Shown: positions 1-5,468, numbered from the stretch's first letter. The stretch: DNA of 6,086 bases from Desulfobulbaceae bacterium (GCA_027067035.1 JAMOMO010000429.1:1-6086); one strand, 5' to 3'. Numbers and translations are program-made. The notes: generated from the letters alone by a model not told the origin.

Positions 1-243
1 CGTAAAACCGCTGATTTTATAGATAAGGTTCTGACTCGCCTCACTGTGGTAGGCGCCATTTATCTCAGTGTTGTCTGTGTACTGCCGACCATTCTGATTT
101 CTAAATTTAATCTTCCGTTTTACTTTGGTGGAACCGCCCTTCTGATTATCGTCGGCGTTGCCATCGATACCGTCTCCCAGGTGCAGTCGCAAATGGTGAT
201 GACCAATTATGACGGATTTATGAAATCAACAGGAAAGAAATAG
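1..243 (+). CDS. secY: Protein translocase subunit SecY, C-terminal part (5' end outside window)
   Basis: The first 243 bases read in frame 1 as the last 80 residues of SecY, the pore-forming subunit of the SecYEG protein-export channel in the inner membrane. Visible family landmarks are the ADFIDKVLTRLT segment before transmembrane helix 9, the hydrophobic stretch VVGAIYLSVVCVLPTILI (about residues 16-33 of the fragment), the FYFGGTALLIIVGVAIDTV helix 10, and the cytosolic tail ending MTNYDGFMKSTGKK. The tail has the normal family length, so the 3' end is intact and only the start is missing because of the window edge. The GTG at 46 lies inside the gene and is not a start. The TAG stop is 7 bases before map, which suggests a shared transcript. 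In many bacteria adk would come next; here map follows directly. Confidence 0.97.
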   Translation, partial: RKTADFIDKVLTRLTVVGAIYLSVVCVLPTILISKFNLPFYFGGTALLIIVGVAIDTVSQVQSQMVMTNYDGFMKSTGKK

Positions 244-250
244 CTGAGTC

Positions 251-1057
251 ATGAACTGCTGTGCTGAAGGGCAACAGGCCTCAAAGCCTATCCTGGTAAA
301 GAATCCTGATGAGATTCTGATCATGCAGGAAGCAAATCAGATAGTTGCAGAAGTTCTCTGTATGGTTCAGGAGGCCGTTGAGCCGGGTATCAGTACCTAT
401 GAGCTTGACCAGATGGCCGAGGAACTGTGCAGGAAACGGAAAAGTGAACCTGCTTTTAAGGGATACCACGGTTTTCCATCCAGTTTATGTACCTCGATTA
501 ATGAAGAGGTGGTGCATGGAATCCCTTCAAGGAAACGGAAGTTAAAAAAGGGTGATATCCTTTCCGTAGACTTTGGTGTCCGGTATAAAGGTTTTTTCGG
601 GGATTCAGCACTCACCATTCCAGTTGGAAAGGTGAATCATGCAACGCATCAGCTTATGCTTGCCACCAGTAAATCACTGGAGCTTGCCATAGAAAAGGTT
701 GTTGCCGGAAACCGGATCGCAGATATTTCCAAGGCAGTACAGGAATATGTGGAGGACAAAGGCTATTCGATAGTACGCCAGTTCGTGGGACATGGTATCG
801 GCAGCTCCCTCCATGAAGGCCCTGAAATCCCGAATTATGTTCAGGGCGGGCAATCACCGCGCCTCATTGAGGGGATGGTTATTGCCATAGAGCCCATGGT
901 GAATCTCGGAACCCATAAGGTGAAGGTGTTGCGGGATGGCTGGACGGTGATTACGGCGGATAAAAAACCATCTGCCCATTTTGAGCACTCGGTTGCGGTA
1001 ACGGCTGACGGTCCGCTGGTTCTGAGCTCAAGAGACAAAATTTTGGGCATTGAGTAA
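251..1057 (+). CDS. map: Methionine aminopeptidase, type I
   Basis: A 268-residue cytosolic metallo-enzyme that removes the initiator methionine from new proteins when the second residue is small. The five metal ligands of the pita-bread fold are all present: D107 (in SVDFG), D118 (in GDSA), H181 (in VGHGIG), E214 (in AIEPM) and E245 (in FEHSV). H89 and H188 match the known active-site histidines. All are shifted by exactly +10 from the E. coli numbering, so the core has no net insertion or deletion up to E245 and the extra length sits at the N terminus (MNCCAEGQQASK). The absence of the long insert of eukaryotic-like forms makes it type I. ATG 251 is the most upstream possible start, because an in-frame TGA lies at 245-247. 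Its Shine-Dalgarno is weak (AGGAAAG at 231-237, 13 nt away), so coupling to secY translation is plausible. Placement next to infA is usual. Confidence 0.97.
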   Translation: MNCCAEGQQASKPILVKNPDEILIMQEANQIVAEVLCMVQEAVEPGISTYELDQMAEELCRKRKSEPAFKGYHGFPSSLCTSINEEVVHGIPSRKRKLKKGDILSVDFGVRYKGFFGDSALTIPVGKVNHATHQLMLATSKSLELAIEKVVAGNRIADISKAVQEYVEDKGYSIVRQFVGHGIGSSLHEGPEIPNYVQGGQSPRLIEGMVIAIEPMVNLGTHKVKVLRDGWTVITADKKPSAHFEHSVAVTADGPLVLSSRDKILGIE

Positions 1058-1138
1058 AATAATCCTTCTCTTTTTTGAGTGGATAGTTTACTATTGTGCC
1101 TTTTTCGATCAGATTGTGTTCGTATTAGGAGCGTATTT

Positions 1139-1375
1139 ATGGCCAAAGAAGAAGCCATTGAAGTTGAAGGTACCATTGTTGAACCCCTCCCCAACGCCAT
1201 GTTTCGCGTTGAGCTGGACAATGGTCATAAAGTTCTTGCCCATATTTCTGGAAAGATGCGAATGCATTTTATTAAGATTCTGCCCGGAGATCGAGTTACC
1301 ATTGAATTGTCCCCGTATGATCTTACCAGGGGACGCGTTACTTTCAGGGCCAAGAATAATAAAAAGAAAAAATAA
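1139..1375 (+). CDS. infA: Translation initiation factor IF-1
   Basis: A 78-residue OB-fold protein that binds the 30S A site during initiation and works with IF-2 and IF-3. The family pattern is clear: KEEAIEVEGTIVEPLPNAMFRVEL, then NGHKVLAHISGKMRMHFIKILPGDRVTIELSPYDLTRGRV. ATG 1139 is chosen because it gives the conserved MAKEEAIE start and has a good Shine-Dalgarno (AGGAG, 1127-1131) 7 nt upstream; an in-frame GTG at 1079 has no family support. The protein is about six residues longer than the usual 72 because of a lysine-rich end (AKNNKKKK), a harmless-looking basic tail. It follows map by 81 bases and precedes rpmJ by 11 bases, the usual map-infA-rpmJ order. I see no convincing promoter in the 81-base gap. 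Confidence 0.97.
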   Translation: MAKEEAIEVEGTIVEPLPNAMFRVELDNGHKVLAHISGKMRMHFIKILPGDRVTIELSPYDLTRGRVTFRAKNNKKKK

Positions 1376-1386
1376 GAGAGTTTCAC

Positions 1387-1500
1387 ATGAAAGTCAGATC
1401 TTCTGTCAAGAAAATGTGTAGTGATTGCAAGGTATTTAAACGTAAAGGCGTGGTCCGGGTCAGCTGTAAAGTGAAAAAGCATAAACAGCGTCAGGGATAA
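1387..1500 (+). CDS. rpmJ: 50S ribosomal protein L36 (zinc-ribbon form)
   Basis: A 37-residue protein of the large ribosomal subunit, too short for most gene finders but unmistakable: it begins MKVRSSVKKMCSDCK and ends KKHKQRQG. The zinc ligands C11, C14, C27 and H32 are all present (C-x2-C-x12-C-x4-H), so this is the zinc-binding C+ type rather than the zinc-free paralogue that some bacteria induce under zinc limitation. The length is normal. The start ATG follows a short GAGAG (1376-1380) at a spacing of 6 nt, which overlaps the end of infA closely enough that the two are probably co-translated. A 62-base gap with a hairpin and T run separates it from rpsM. Confidence 0.96.
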   Translation: MKVRSSVKKMCSDCKVFKRKGVVRVSCKVKKHKQRQG

Positions 1501-1518
1501 GCATCTCATTTTGAGACA

Positions 1519-1548
1519 GACAATATCCATTTATTGTCACTTTTTTTT
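1519..1548 (+). promoter_or_regulatory. Hairpin plus T8 before rpsM: possible attenuator or weak terminator
   Basis: A perfect 7-bp inverted repeat, GACAATA (1519-1525) and TATTGTC (1532-1538), encloses the loop TCCATT. Two bases later comes a run of eight T (1541-1548), which runs into the rpsM Shine-Dalgarno. The layout is that of an intrinsic terminator, but the stem has only two G-C pairs, so full termination is unlikely. A smaller hairpin, TCTCA-TTT-TGAGA (1504-1516), lies just upstream. In E. coli the alpha operon starts here, and S4 represses translation by binding a leader pseudoknot around the rpsM start; that a similar control acts here is inference only. Confidence 0.45.
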
Positions 1549-1554
1549 AAGGAG
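1548..1554 (+). promoter_or_regulatory. Ribosome binding site fixing the TTG start of rpsM
   Basis: TAAGGAG at 1548-1554 is a near-full anti-Shine-Dalgarno match placed 8 nt before the TTG at 1563. With the conserved S13 N terminus MARIAGVD directly downstream and no ATG or GTG nearby in frame, it decides the start. The site directly abuts the T run of the preceding hairpin. Confidence 0.85.
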
Positions 1555-1562
1555 TACGTATT

Positions 1563-1928
1563 TTGGCACGTATAGCGGGAGTTGATCTTCCAAAAAACAA
1601 ACACATGGATCGTGCACTTACCTATATTCATGGAATTGGGCTGACCTCAGCCAGAGAAATCCTGGATAAGGCCGATCTCCCACACACCATGAGCAGTGAT
1701 GATCTTGGTGGTGAGGATGTAACTCGTATTCGTAAGATTATTGAGTCTGAATATACAGTGGAAGGTGACAGGCGTCGTGAGGTATCCATGGATATCAAGC
1801 GTCTTACTGACCTTGGCTGTTACCGTGGTCGTCGTCATCGCATGGGGCTTCCATGCAGGGGACAGAAGACAAAAACGAATGCCAGAACAAAAAAAGGCCC
1901 ACGTCGTGGTGCTGGCAGCCGTAAATAA
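1563..1928 (+). CDS. rpsM: 30S ribosomal protein S13 (TTG start)
   Basis: A 121-residue protein of the small-subunit head that contacts 16S rRNA, forms bridges to the large subunit and touches P-site tRNA. It opens with the invariant MARIAGVDLPKNK and contains the helix-two-turn-helix region (about 14-60, with YIHGIGLTSAREIL), a coiled middle helix, and the basic tail YRGRRHRMGLPCRGQKTKTNARTKKGPRR. The length is normal. The start is TTG at 1563, the only possible start that gives the conserved N terminus. It heads the alpha-operon block rpsM-rpsK-rpsD-rpoA-rplQ and lies 22 bases before rpsK. The rare start codon may lower its initiation rate relative to its neighbours. Confidence 0.98.
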   Translation: MARIAGVDLPKNKHMDRALTYIHGIGLTSAREILDKADLPHTMSSDDLGGEDVTRIRKIIESEYTVEGDRRREVSMDIKRLTDLGCYRGRRHRMGLPCRGQKTKTNARTKKGPRRGAGSRK

Positions 1929-1950
1929 TATATTGATACAGGTGTAAAAA

Positions 1951-2346
1951 ATGGCTGGAGCAAAACGTGCCGGATCAAATAAGAAAAGGGTAAAAAAGAA
2001 TATTCCTGAAGGGATTGTCTTTATCTACTCTACTTTTAATAATACCATTGTGACCATTTCGGACAAGCAGGGAAATGTTATATCCTGGTGTTCGGCTGGT
2101 GTTCTTGGCTTCAAAGGATCTCGTAAATCGACTCCTTTTGCGGCCCAGAAGGCAATGGCAGAAGCTGCTGAGAAAGCTGTTGAACATGGACTCAGAAAAA
2201 TTGAGGTTCGTGTCAAGGGACCGGGACCCGGTCGTGAGGCTGCACTCAGAGCATTAATAAACACAAGATTTGAAGTAAGCAAAATTGTTGATGTAACACC
2301 AGTTCCTCACAATGGTTGCAAACCCCCCAAACGTCGTCGGGTCTAA
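1951..2346 (+). CDS. rpsK: 30S ribosomal protein S11
   Basis: A 131-residue protein of the 30S platform that binds 16S rRNA near the mRNA exit region with S6 and S18. Core signatures are GIVFIYSTFNNTIVTISDKQGNVISW (21-46), GFKGSRKSTPFAAQKA (53-68), KGPGPGREAALRAL (89-102) and the C-terminal HNGCKPPKRRRV. N121-G122 in the HNGC motif matches the E. coli Asn119-Gly site known to convert to isoaspartate. The N-terminal tail (MAGAKRAGSNKKRVKKN) is basic, as usual. Its Shine-Dalgarno is AGGTG (1940-1944) with 6 nt spacing. A 56-base gap with no strong structure, only a short TTACA repeat near 2377-2389, separates it from rpsD. Confidence 0.98.
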   Translation: MAGAKRAGSNKKRVKKNIPEGIVFIYSTFNNTIVTISDKQGNVISWCSAGVLGFKGSRKSTPFAAQKAMAEAAEKAVEHGLRKIEVRVKGPGPGREAALRALINTRFEVSKIVDVTPVPHNGCKPPKRRRV

Positions 2347-2392
2347 CTGATCTTGTCGGAATAGAATTATTTCACGTTACATTACATTAATC

Positions 2393-2396
2393 GGAG
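2393..2396 (+). promoter_or_regulatory. Ribosome binding site for the GTG start of rpsD
   Basis: GGAG at 2393-2396 sits 6 nt before GTG 2403. It supports GTG as the true start, giving the conserved S4 N terminus MARYTGAACRRCR. No in-frame ATG lies near enough to compete. Confidence 0.75.
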
Positions 2397-2402
2397 AATA
2401 AA

Positions 2403-3032
2403 GTGGCTAGATATACAGGAGCTGCCTGTCGTCGCTGCAGACGAGAAAATCTGAAATTATACCTTAAGGGTGATCGCTGTTATTCTGACAAGTGTTCATT
2501 TGAAAGAAGAGCTGTGCCTCCCGGTCAGCATGGTCAGGCCCGTTTTAGAAAGGTCTCTGACTACTGTGTTCAGTTACGGGAAAAGCAGAAGGTTAAAAAT
2601 ATATATGGAATGCTTGAAGGGCAGTTCCGTAATTACTTTCATAAAGCCGACCTCCAGAAAGGAATCACGGGTGAAAACCTGTTGATTATGCTTGAGCGTC
2701 GTCTTGATAACACCGTCTTTCGTCTTGGGTTTGCCTCTTCACGGAAACAGGCACGACAGCTGGTCCGTCACAATCACATCCTTGTTAATGGAAGAAAGGT
2801 GAATATTCCCTCTTTTCTGGTTTCAGTTGGTGATGTGATCACAGTGAAAGAGAAGAGTAGAACCAATTCATATCTTGTTGAGAGCATGGAAGCTGTTGCC
2901 AGACGTGGAATACCAACTTGGCTTGAGCTTGAAAAAGATGCATTTAAAGCCACGGTTAAGGCTCTGCCCAATCGCGATGAAATCACGATGCCTATTCAGG
3001 AACAGCTGATTGTTGAACTGTACTCAAAATAA
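2403..3032 (+). CDS. rpsD: 30S ribosomal protein S4 (zinc-binding form, GTG start)
   Basis: A 209-residue primary 16S rRNA-binding protein that nucleates 30S assembly and helps form the mRNA entry channel. The N-terminal part carries four cysteines, C9, C12, C26 and C31 (C-x2-C-x13-C-x4-C), the zinc-knuckle positions known from Thermus S4; enterobacterial S4 lacks this set. The S4 RNA-binding domain spans about 98-150 (ERRLDNTVFRLGFASSRKQARQLVRHNHILVNGRKV). The C-terminal IQEQLIVELYSK is typical. S4 is the autogenous repressor of the alpha operon in E. coli, so its place between rpsK and rpoA fits possible feedback control, which cannot be proved from sequence alone. The start is GTG. A 55-base gap with a perfect inverted repeat follows. 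Confidence 0.98.
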   Translation: MARYTGAACRRCRRENLKLYLKGDRCYSDKCSFERRAVPPGQHGQARFRKVSDYCVQLREKQKVKNIYGMLEGQFRNYFHKADLQKGITGENLLIMLERRLDNTVFRLGFASSRKQARQLVRHNHILVNGRKVNIPSFLVSVGDVITVKEKSRTNSYLVESMEAVARRGIPTWLELEKDAFKATVKALPNRDEITMPIQEQLIVELYSK

Positions 3033-3045
3033 TCACACTGAATTG

Positions 3046-3066
3046 GCAATATGGTGATCATATTGC
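3046..3066 (+). repeat. Perfect 8-bp inverted repeat in the rpsD-rpoA gap
   Basis: GCAATATG (3046-3053) and CATATTGC (3059-3066) are exact reverse complements around the 5-nt loop GTGAT. The structure ends 21 nt before the rpoA start and just upstream of its Shine-Dalgarno. No T run follows, so it is not an intrinsic terminator. It could be an RNA hairpin affecting rpoA translation or mRNA processing, or a protein-binding palindrome in DNA. Confidence 0.6.
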
Positions 3067-3087
3067 AAACCAGAAGGTAGGAAACTC

Positions 3088-4134
3088 ATGACCCAAAATG
3101 CTGAAGAAACACTCCCTATTTACCGTAACTGGCACGAGCTTATTCATTCGGAGCCACTTGAGGTAGATAAGGCCAAGCATACCAGTACTTATGGAAAGTT
3201 TGTTTGCCAGCCACTCGAAAGGGGGTTTGCAGCAACCATAGGCAACTCTCTGAGACGTATCTTGCTCTCCTCCATTCAGGGTGCGGCAATTACCACAGTC
3301 AAAATAGAGGGAGCGCTTCATGAATTCACATCCATGGAAGATGTGAAAGAAGATGTGAGTGAGATTATTATTAATCTCAAACAGGTCAGGCTTCAGCTGA
3401 ACTCTGATGAGGCCCAGACGGTCACCATTGAGAAAAAAGGACCTGGTGAAGTAACAGCAGCCGATATTTCAGGGAACGCCGCCATTGAGGTTATGAACGG
3501 CGAGCAGTTGATCTGTACTCTCACAGGAGACACTGAATTCCGGGCTGAACTCACCGTTGAGTGGGGCAAGGGATATCAGCCGGCAGAAAAACAGGTCAAG
3601 GATGATCTGGCAATCGGTCAGATACCCATTGACGCCATTTTCACACCCATTCGTCAGATTCAGTATTCAATTTCCAATGCGCGTGTCGGACAGCAGACCG
3701 ACTATGACAAATTGACCATGGAAGTTGAGACAGACGGAAGTGTTAAACCTGAGAATGCCCTTGCTTTTGCCGCCAAAATTTTAAAAGAGCAGCTCACCCC
3801 GTTTATTAATTTTGACGAGGCTGAGGTTGAACCGGAGAAGACAGAAGAGGACAAGGGAGATATAGAACCCCTTAATCCCAACCTGAATAAACCAGTTGAG
3901 GACCTTGAACTCTCTGTTCGTTCTGCCAATTGTCTGAAAAATGCCGATATTAACTTTATCGGTGAGCTTTGCCAGAAATCTGATCAGGAGATGCTCAAGA
4001 CCAAGAACTTTGGTCGCAAGTCTCTCAATGAGATCAAGGCCCTTCTCACTGAAATGGATCTCACGCTCGGTATGAAGATCGAGAACTGGACACCGCCGGA
4101 AGTTGCTGAAAATAACGACGACTCTGAGCTGTAA
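3088..4134 (+). CDS. rpoA: DNA-directed RNA polymerase subunit alpha
   Basis: A 348-residue subunit whose N-terminal domain dimerises and scaffolds beta and beta', and whose C-terminal domain binds UP-element DNA and activators. The N-terminal domain (about 1-240) shows ERGFAATIGNSLRRILLSS with R45 at its E. coli position, plus the C-terminal half ending LKEQLTPFINF. An acidic, proline-containing linker (about 242-272) follows. The C-terminal domain (about 273-334) reads ELSVRSANCLK...KNFGRKSLNEIK...LGMKIENW; R278, N281, G309, K311 and S312 match E. coli R265, N268, G296, K298 and S299, so UP-element recognition should be retained. It is slightly longer than the E. coli protein (329 residues), mainly from the N-terminal lead, the linker and an acidic tail (PPEVAENNDDSEL). 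ATG 3088 follows AGGA (3079-3082) at 5 nt. Confidence 0.98.
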   Translation: MTQNAEETLPIYRNWHELIHSEPLEVDKAKHTSTYGKFVCQPLERGFAATIGNSLRRILLSSIQGAAITTVKIEGALHEFTSMEDVKEDVSEIIINLKQVRLQLNSDEAQTVTIEKKGPGEVTAADISGNAAIEVMNGEQLICTLTGDTEFRAELTVEWGKGYQPAEKQVKDDLAIGQIPIDAIFTPIRQIQYSISNARVGQQTDYDKLTMEVETDGSVKPENALAFAAKILKEQLTPFINFDEAEVEPEKTEEDKGDIEPLNPNLNKPVEDLELSVRSANCLKNADINFIGELCQKSDQEMLKTKNFGRKSLNEIKALLTEMDLTLGMKIENWTPPEVAENNDDSEL

Positions 4135-4154
4135 AAAAGGTATTATTACTGATC

Positions 4155-4173
4155 AATCTGCAGACTGCAGATT
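4155..4173 (+). repeat. Perfect 9-bp palindrome in the rpoA-rplQ gap
   Basis: AATCTGCAG (4155-4163) and CTGCAGATT (4165-4173) are exact reverse complements around a single A. As RNA, an 8-bp stem with a GAC loop can form (4155-4162 with 4166-4173). It ends 18 nt before the rplQ start and 7 nt before the Shine-Dalgarno GAGGA (4180-4184). No T run follows, so termination is unlikely. It may shape rplQ translation or mRNA cleavage, or it may be a DNA operator-like site. Confidence 0.6.
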
Positions 4174-4191
4174 TGAGTTGAGGATAGAATT

Positions 4192-4578
4192 ATGAGACAT
4201 AGAAAAGCTGGAAAAAGACTCGGGCGTACCACTTCGCATAAGGAAGCCATGGTTCGCAATATGGTTACTTCCGTATTTGAGCATGAGCGTATTGTCACCA
4301 CCACCCCGAAGGCCAAAGAGGTGCGTAAGGTGGTTGATAAGATGATCACCCTTGCAAAACGTGGAGATCTGCATGCAAAACGCCAGGCAATGAGTTTTAT
4401 CCGTTCCCGGGATGTTGTTGCCAAACTCTTTGACGAGATTTCCGGACAGTTTGCCGACAGAAACGGCGGCTACACACGAATTATCCAGACCGGTCAGCGT
4501 CGTGGTGATGCAGCGCCCATGGCAATTCTGGAACTTGTCACCTATAGTGAGAGTGCTGTCGAAGAGAGTGAAAGTTAA
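4192..4578 (+). CDS. rplQ: 50S ribosomal protein L17
   Basis: A 128-residue large-subunit protein located near the peptide exit tunnel region. The family N terminus MRHRKAGKRLGRTTSHKEAMVRNMVTSVFEHERIVTT is intact, followed by AKEVRKVVDKMITLAKRGDLHAKRQAMSFI and the end TRIIQTGQRRGDAAPMAILELV. The length is normal, with a short acidic tail (SAVEESES). GAGGA (4180-4184) lies 7 nt before the ATG. It is the last gene of the alpha operon, as in most bacteria, and a strong terminator begins 30 bases after its stop. Confidence 0.98.
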   Translation: MRHRKAGKRLGRTTSHKEAMVRNMVTSVFEHERIVTTTPKAKEVRKVVDKMITLAKRGDLHAKRQAMSFIRSRDVVAKLFDEISGQFADRNGGYTRIIQTGQRRGDAAPMAILELVTYSESAVEESES

Positions 4579-4607
4579 TACCTTTTTCTGACAGGACCTG
4601 TTTGTTT

Positions 4608-4644
4608 AAGCTGATATGATTCAATTCATATCAGCTTTTTTTTT
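4608..4644 (+). terminator. Strong intrinsic terminator of the ribosomal protein operon
   Basis: A perfect 12-bp stem, AAGCTGATATGA (4608-4619) with TCATATCAGCTT (4626-4637), has a 6-nt loop TTCAAT. It leads into nine T (4636-4644), then AG and seven more T (4647-4653). There is no matching A run on the left side, so it acts on the + strand only. A small inverted repeat, ACAGG-A-CCTGT (4591-4601), precedes it. It ends transcription after rplQ, so the next gene is probably transcribed separately or by read-through. Confidence 0.95.
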
Positions 4645-4691
4645 AGTTTTTTTGGCAGTTCAAATCACCTTTTCGTTTCAAAGTGAAAGTC

Positions 4692-5459
4692 ATGAGTCGA
4701 GCAAAAGAATTCCCTGAAGGGATGGAACCGATTGGAAAAGAGAAGTTCAACTTCCACTGTCATCCCGAGGTGGAATGTTACATGTTGTGCTGCAGAAATG
4801 TGGATATGTTCCTTTACCCGTATGACATACTCCGGTTGAAAGAGGCACTTGGCATCAGTTCCCAGGAATTTATGGAGAAGTATACAAATGTTGTGAAAGG
4901 GATCAGCCACCCCTATTTTCCCTCCATTATGCTCCGTCTCAATGATGATGAGGAAAAGTCCTGTCCCTTTCTTGTTGATAACGGTTGCGGGGTTTATGCG
5001 GACCGGCCTTCAAGCTGCAGGACGTATCCCCTGGAAAGGGGGGTGGACCGCTCTCCGGAAAAGGGCGCAGGGCAGGATTTTTATCTGATGACTCATCATG
5101 ACTATTGCCTTGGTCATAAAGAGGAAAAGTCCTTCACAGTTAAAAAGTGGATCAGAAATCAGCGCCTTGACGAGTTCAACCTGATGAATGATTTATGGGC
5201 AGAACTTGATACCGTCTTTTCAGGTAATCCCTGGGCAGGCGAGGGCAGTGGAGGGCCTAAACAGCAGGTTGCGTTTACCGCATGTTTTGATATTGATAAT
5301 TTCCGGATTATGGTTGCCAAACATTCTCTGCTTGATCGTTTTACCGTTTCAAGGGATCAAAAGCGGAGGATCAATGAATCGGATACCGAGTTGCTCAAAT
5401 TTGCATTTGAATGGGTGAAGAATTTCCTTGGTGCTCCATCCTCGCTTTTGAAAAGGTAA
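4692..5459 (+). CDS. YkgJ-type (CxxCxxCC) cysteine-cluster protein, function unknown
   Basis: A 255-residue soluble protein with no signal peptide or membrane segment. The N-terminal half matches the putative zinc- or iron-chelating YkgJ/CxxCxxCC domain, a family that also includes the flagellin lysine methylase FliB. Its first cluster is spaced out: C23, C29, C33, C34 (C-x5-C-x3-CC), followed by DMFLYPYDILRLKEALG. The second cluster is C91-PFL, GC99GVYADRPSSC109RTYPLERG, and then C139 in HDYCLGH. Conserved cysteines, histidines and the RP-x2-C-R-x-YPL signature suggest metal or Fe-S binding. The C-terminal part (about 150-255, with KKWIRNQRLDEFNLMNDLWAELDTVF) is outside the core domain. ATG 4692 is preferred over GTG 4683 because it gives MSRAKEFPEGMEPIGK, the start I recall in similar delta-type proteins; neither has a clear Shine-Dalgarno. 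It lies alone between a terminator and the rpsB promoter. No substrate can be named. Confidence 0.85.
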   Translation: MSRAKEFPEGMEPIGKEKFNFHCHPEVECYMLCCRNVDMFLYPYDILRLKEALGISSQEFMEKYTNVVKGISHPYFPSIMLRLNDDEEKSCPFLVDNGCGVYADRPSSCRTYPLERGVDRSPEKGAGQDFYLMTHHDYCLGHKEEKSFTVKKWIRNQRLDEFNLMNDLWAELDTVFSGNPWAGEGSGGPKQQVAFTACFDIDNFRIMVAKHSLLDRFTVSRDQKRRINESDTELLKFAFEWVKNFLGAPSSLLKR

Positions 5460-5468
5460 AAAGTGTCT

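Noticed and set aside
1079..1138. In-frame 20-codon extension of infA from GTG 1079
   Set aside because: IF-1 starts at MAKEE in the family, and ATG 1139 has a well-placed AGGAG; the extension looks like non-coding sequence.
1058..1138. Possible promoter or terminator in the map-infA gap
   Set aside because: The only inverted repeat (ATAG-TTTA-CTAT, 1083-1094) is short and AT-only, and no -35/-10 pair with good spacing is visible.
841..1221. 126-residue open frame on the - strand across map and infA
   Set aside because: It lies wholly opposite two clear conserved genes, has no family resemblance and no ribosome site; it is a shadow of their codon use.
1050..1421. 123-residue + strand frame overlapping infA and the start of rpmJ
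   Set aside because: It conflicts with infA and rpmJ, which are unmistakable, and its translation looks like out-of-frame sequence.
1225..1530. 101-residue - strand frame opposite infA and rpmJ
   Set aside because: Antisense to two conserved genes, with no recognisable motif.
1511..1537. Promoter for rpsM (TTGAGA with TATTGT)
   Set aside because: The spacing is only 15 nt and the -10 match is poor; E. coli has a promoter in this region, but this sequence does not show one clearly.
2377..2389. TTACA short tandem repeat before rpsD
   Set aside because: Only about 2.6 copies of a 5-base AT-rich unit, which can arise by chance.
4652..4680. Promoter for the YkgJ-type gene (TTGGCA with GTTTCA)
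   Set aside because: The -10 box is a poor match despite 17-nt spacing, and the -35 box overlaps the T tract of the terminator; not strong enough to call.
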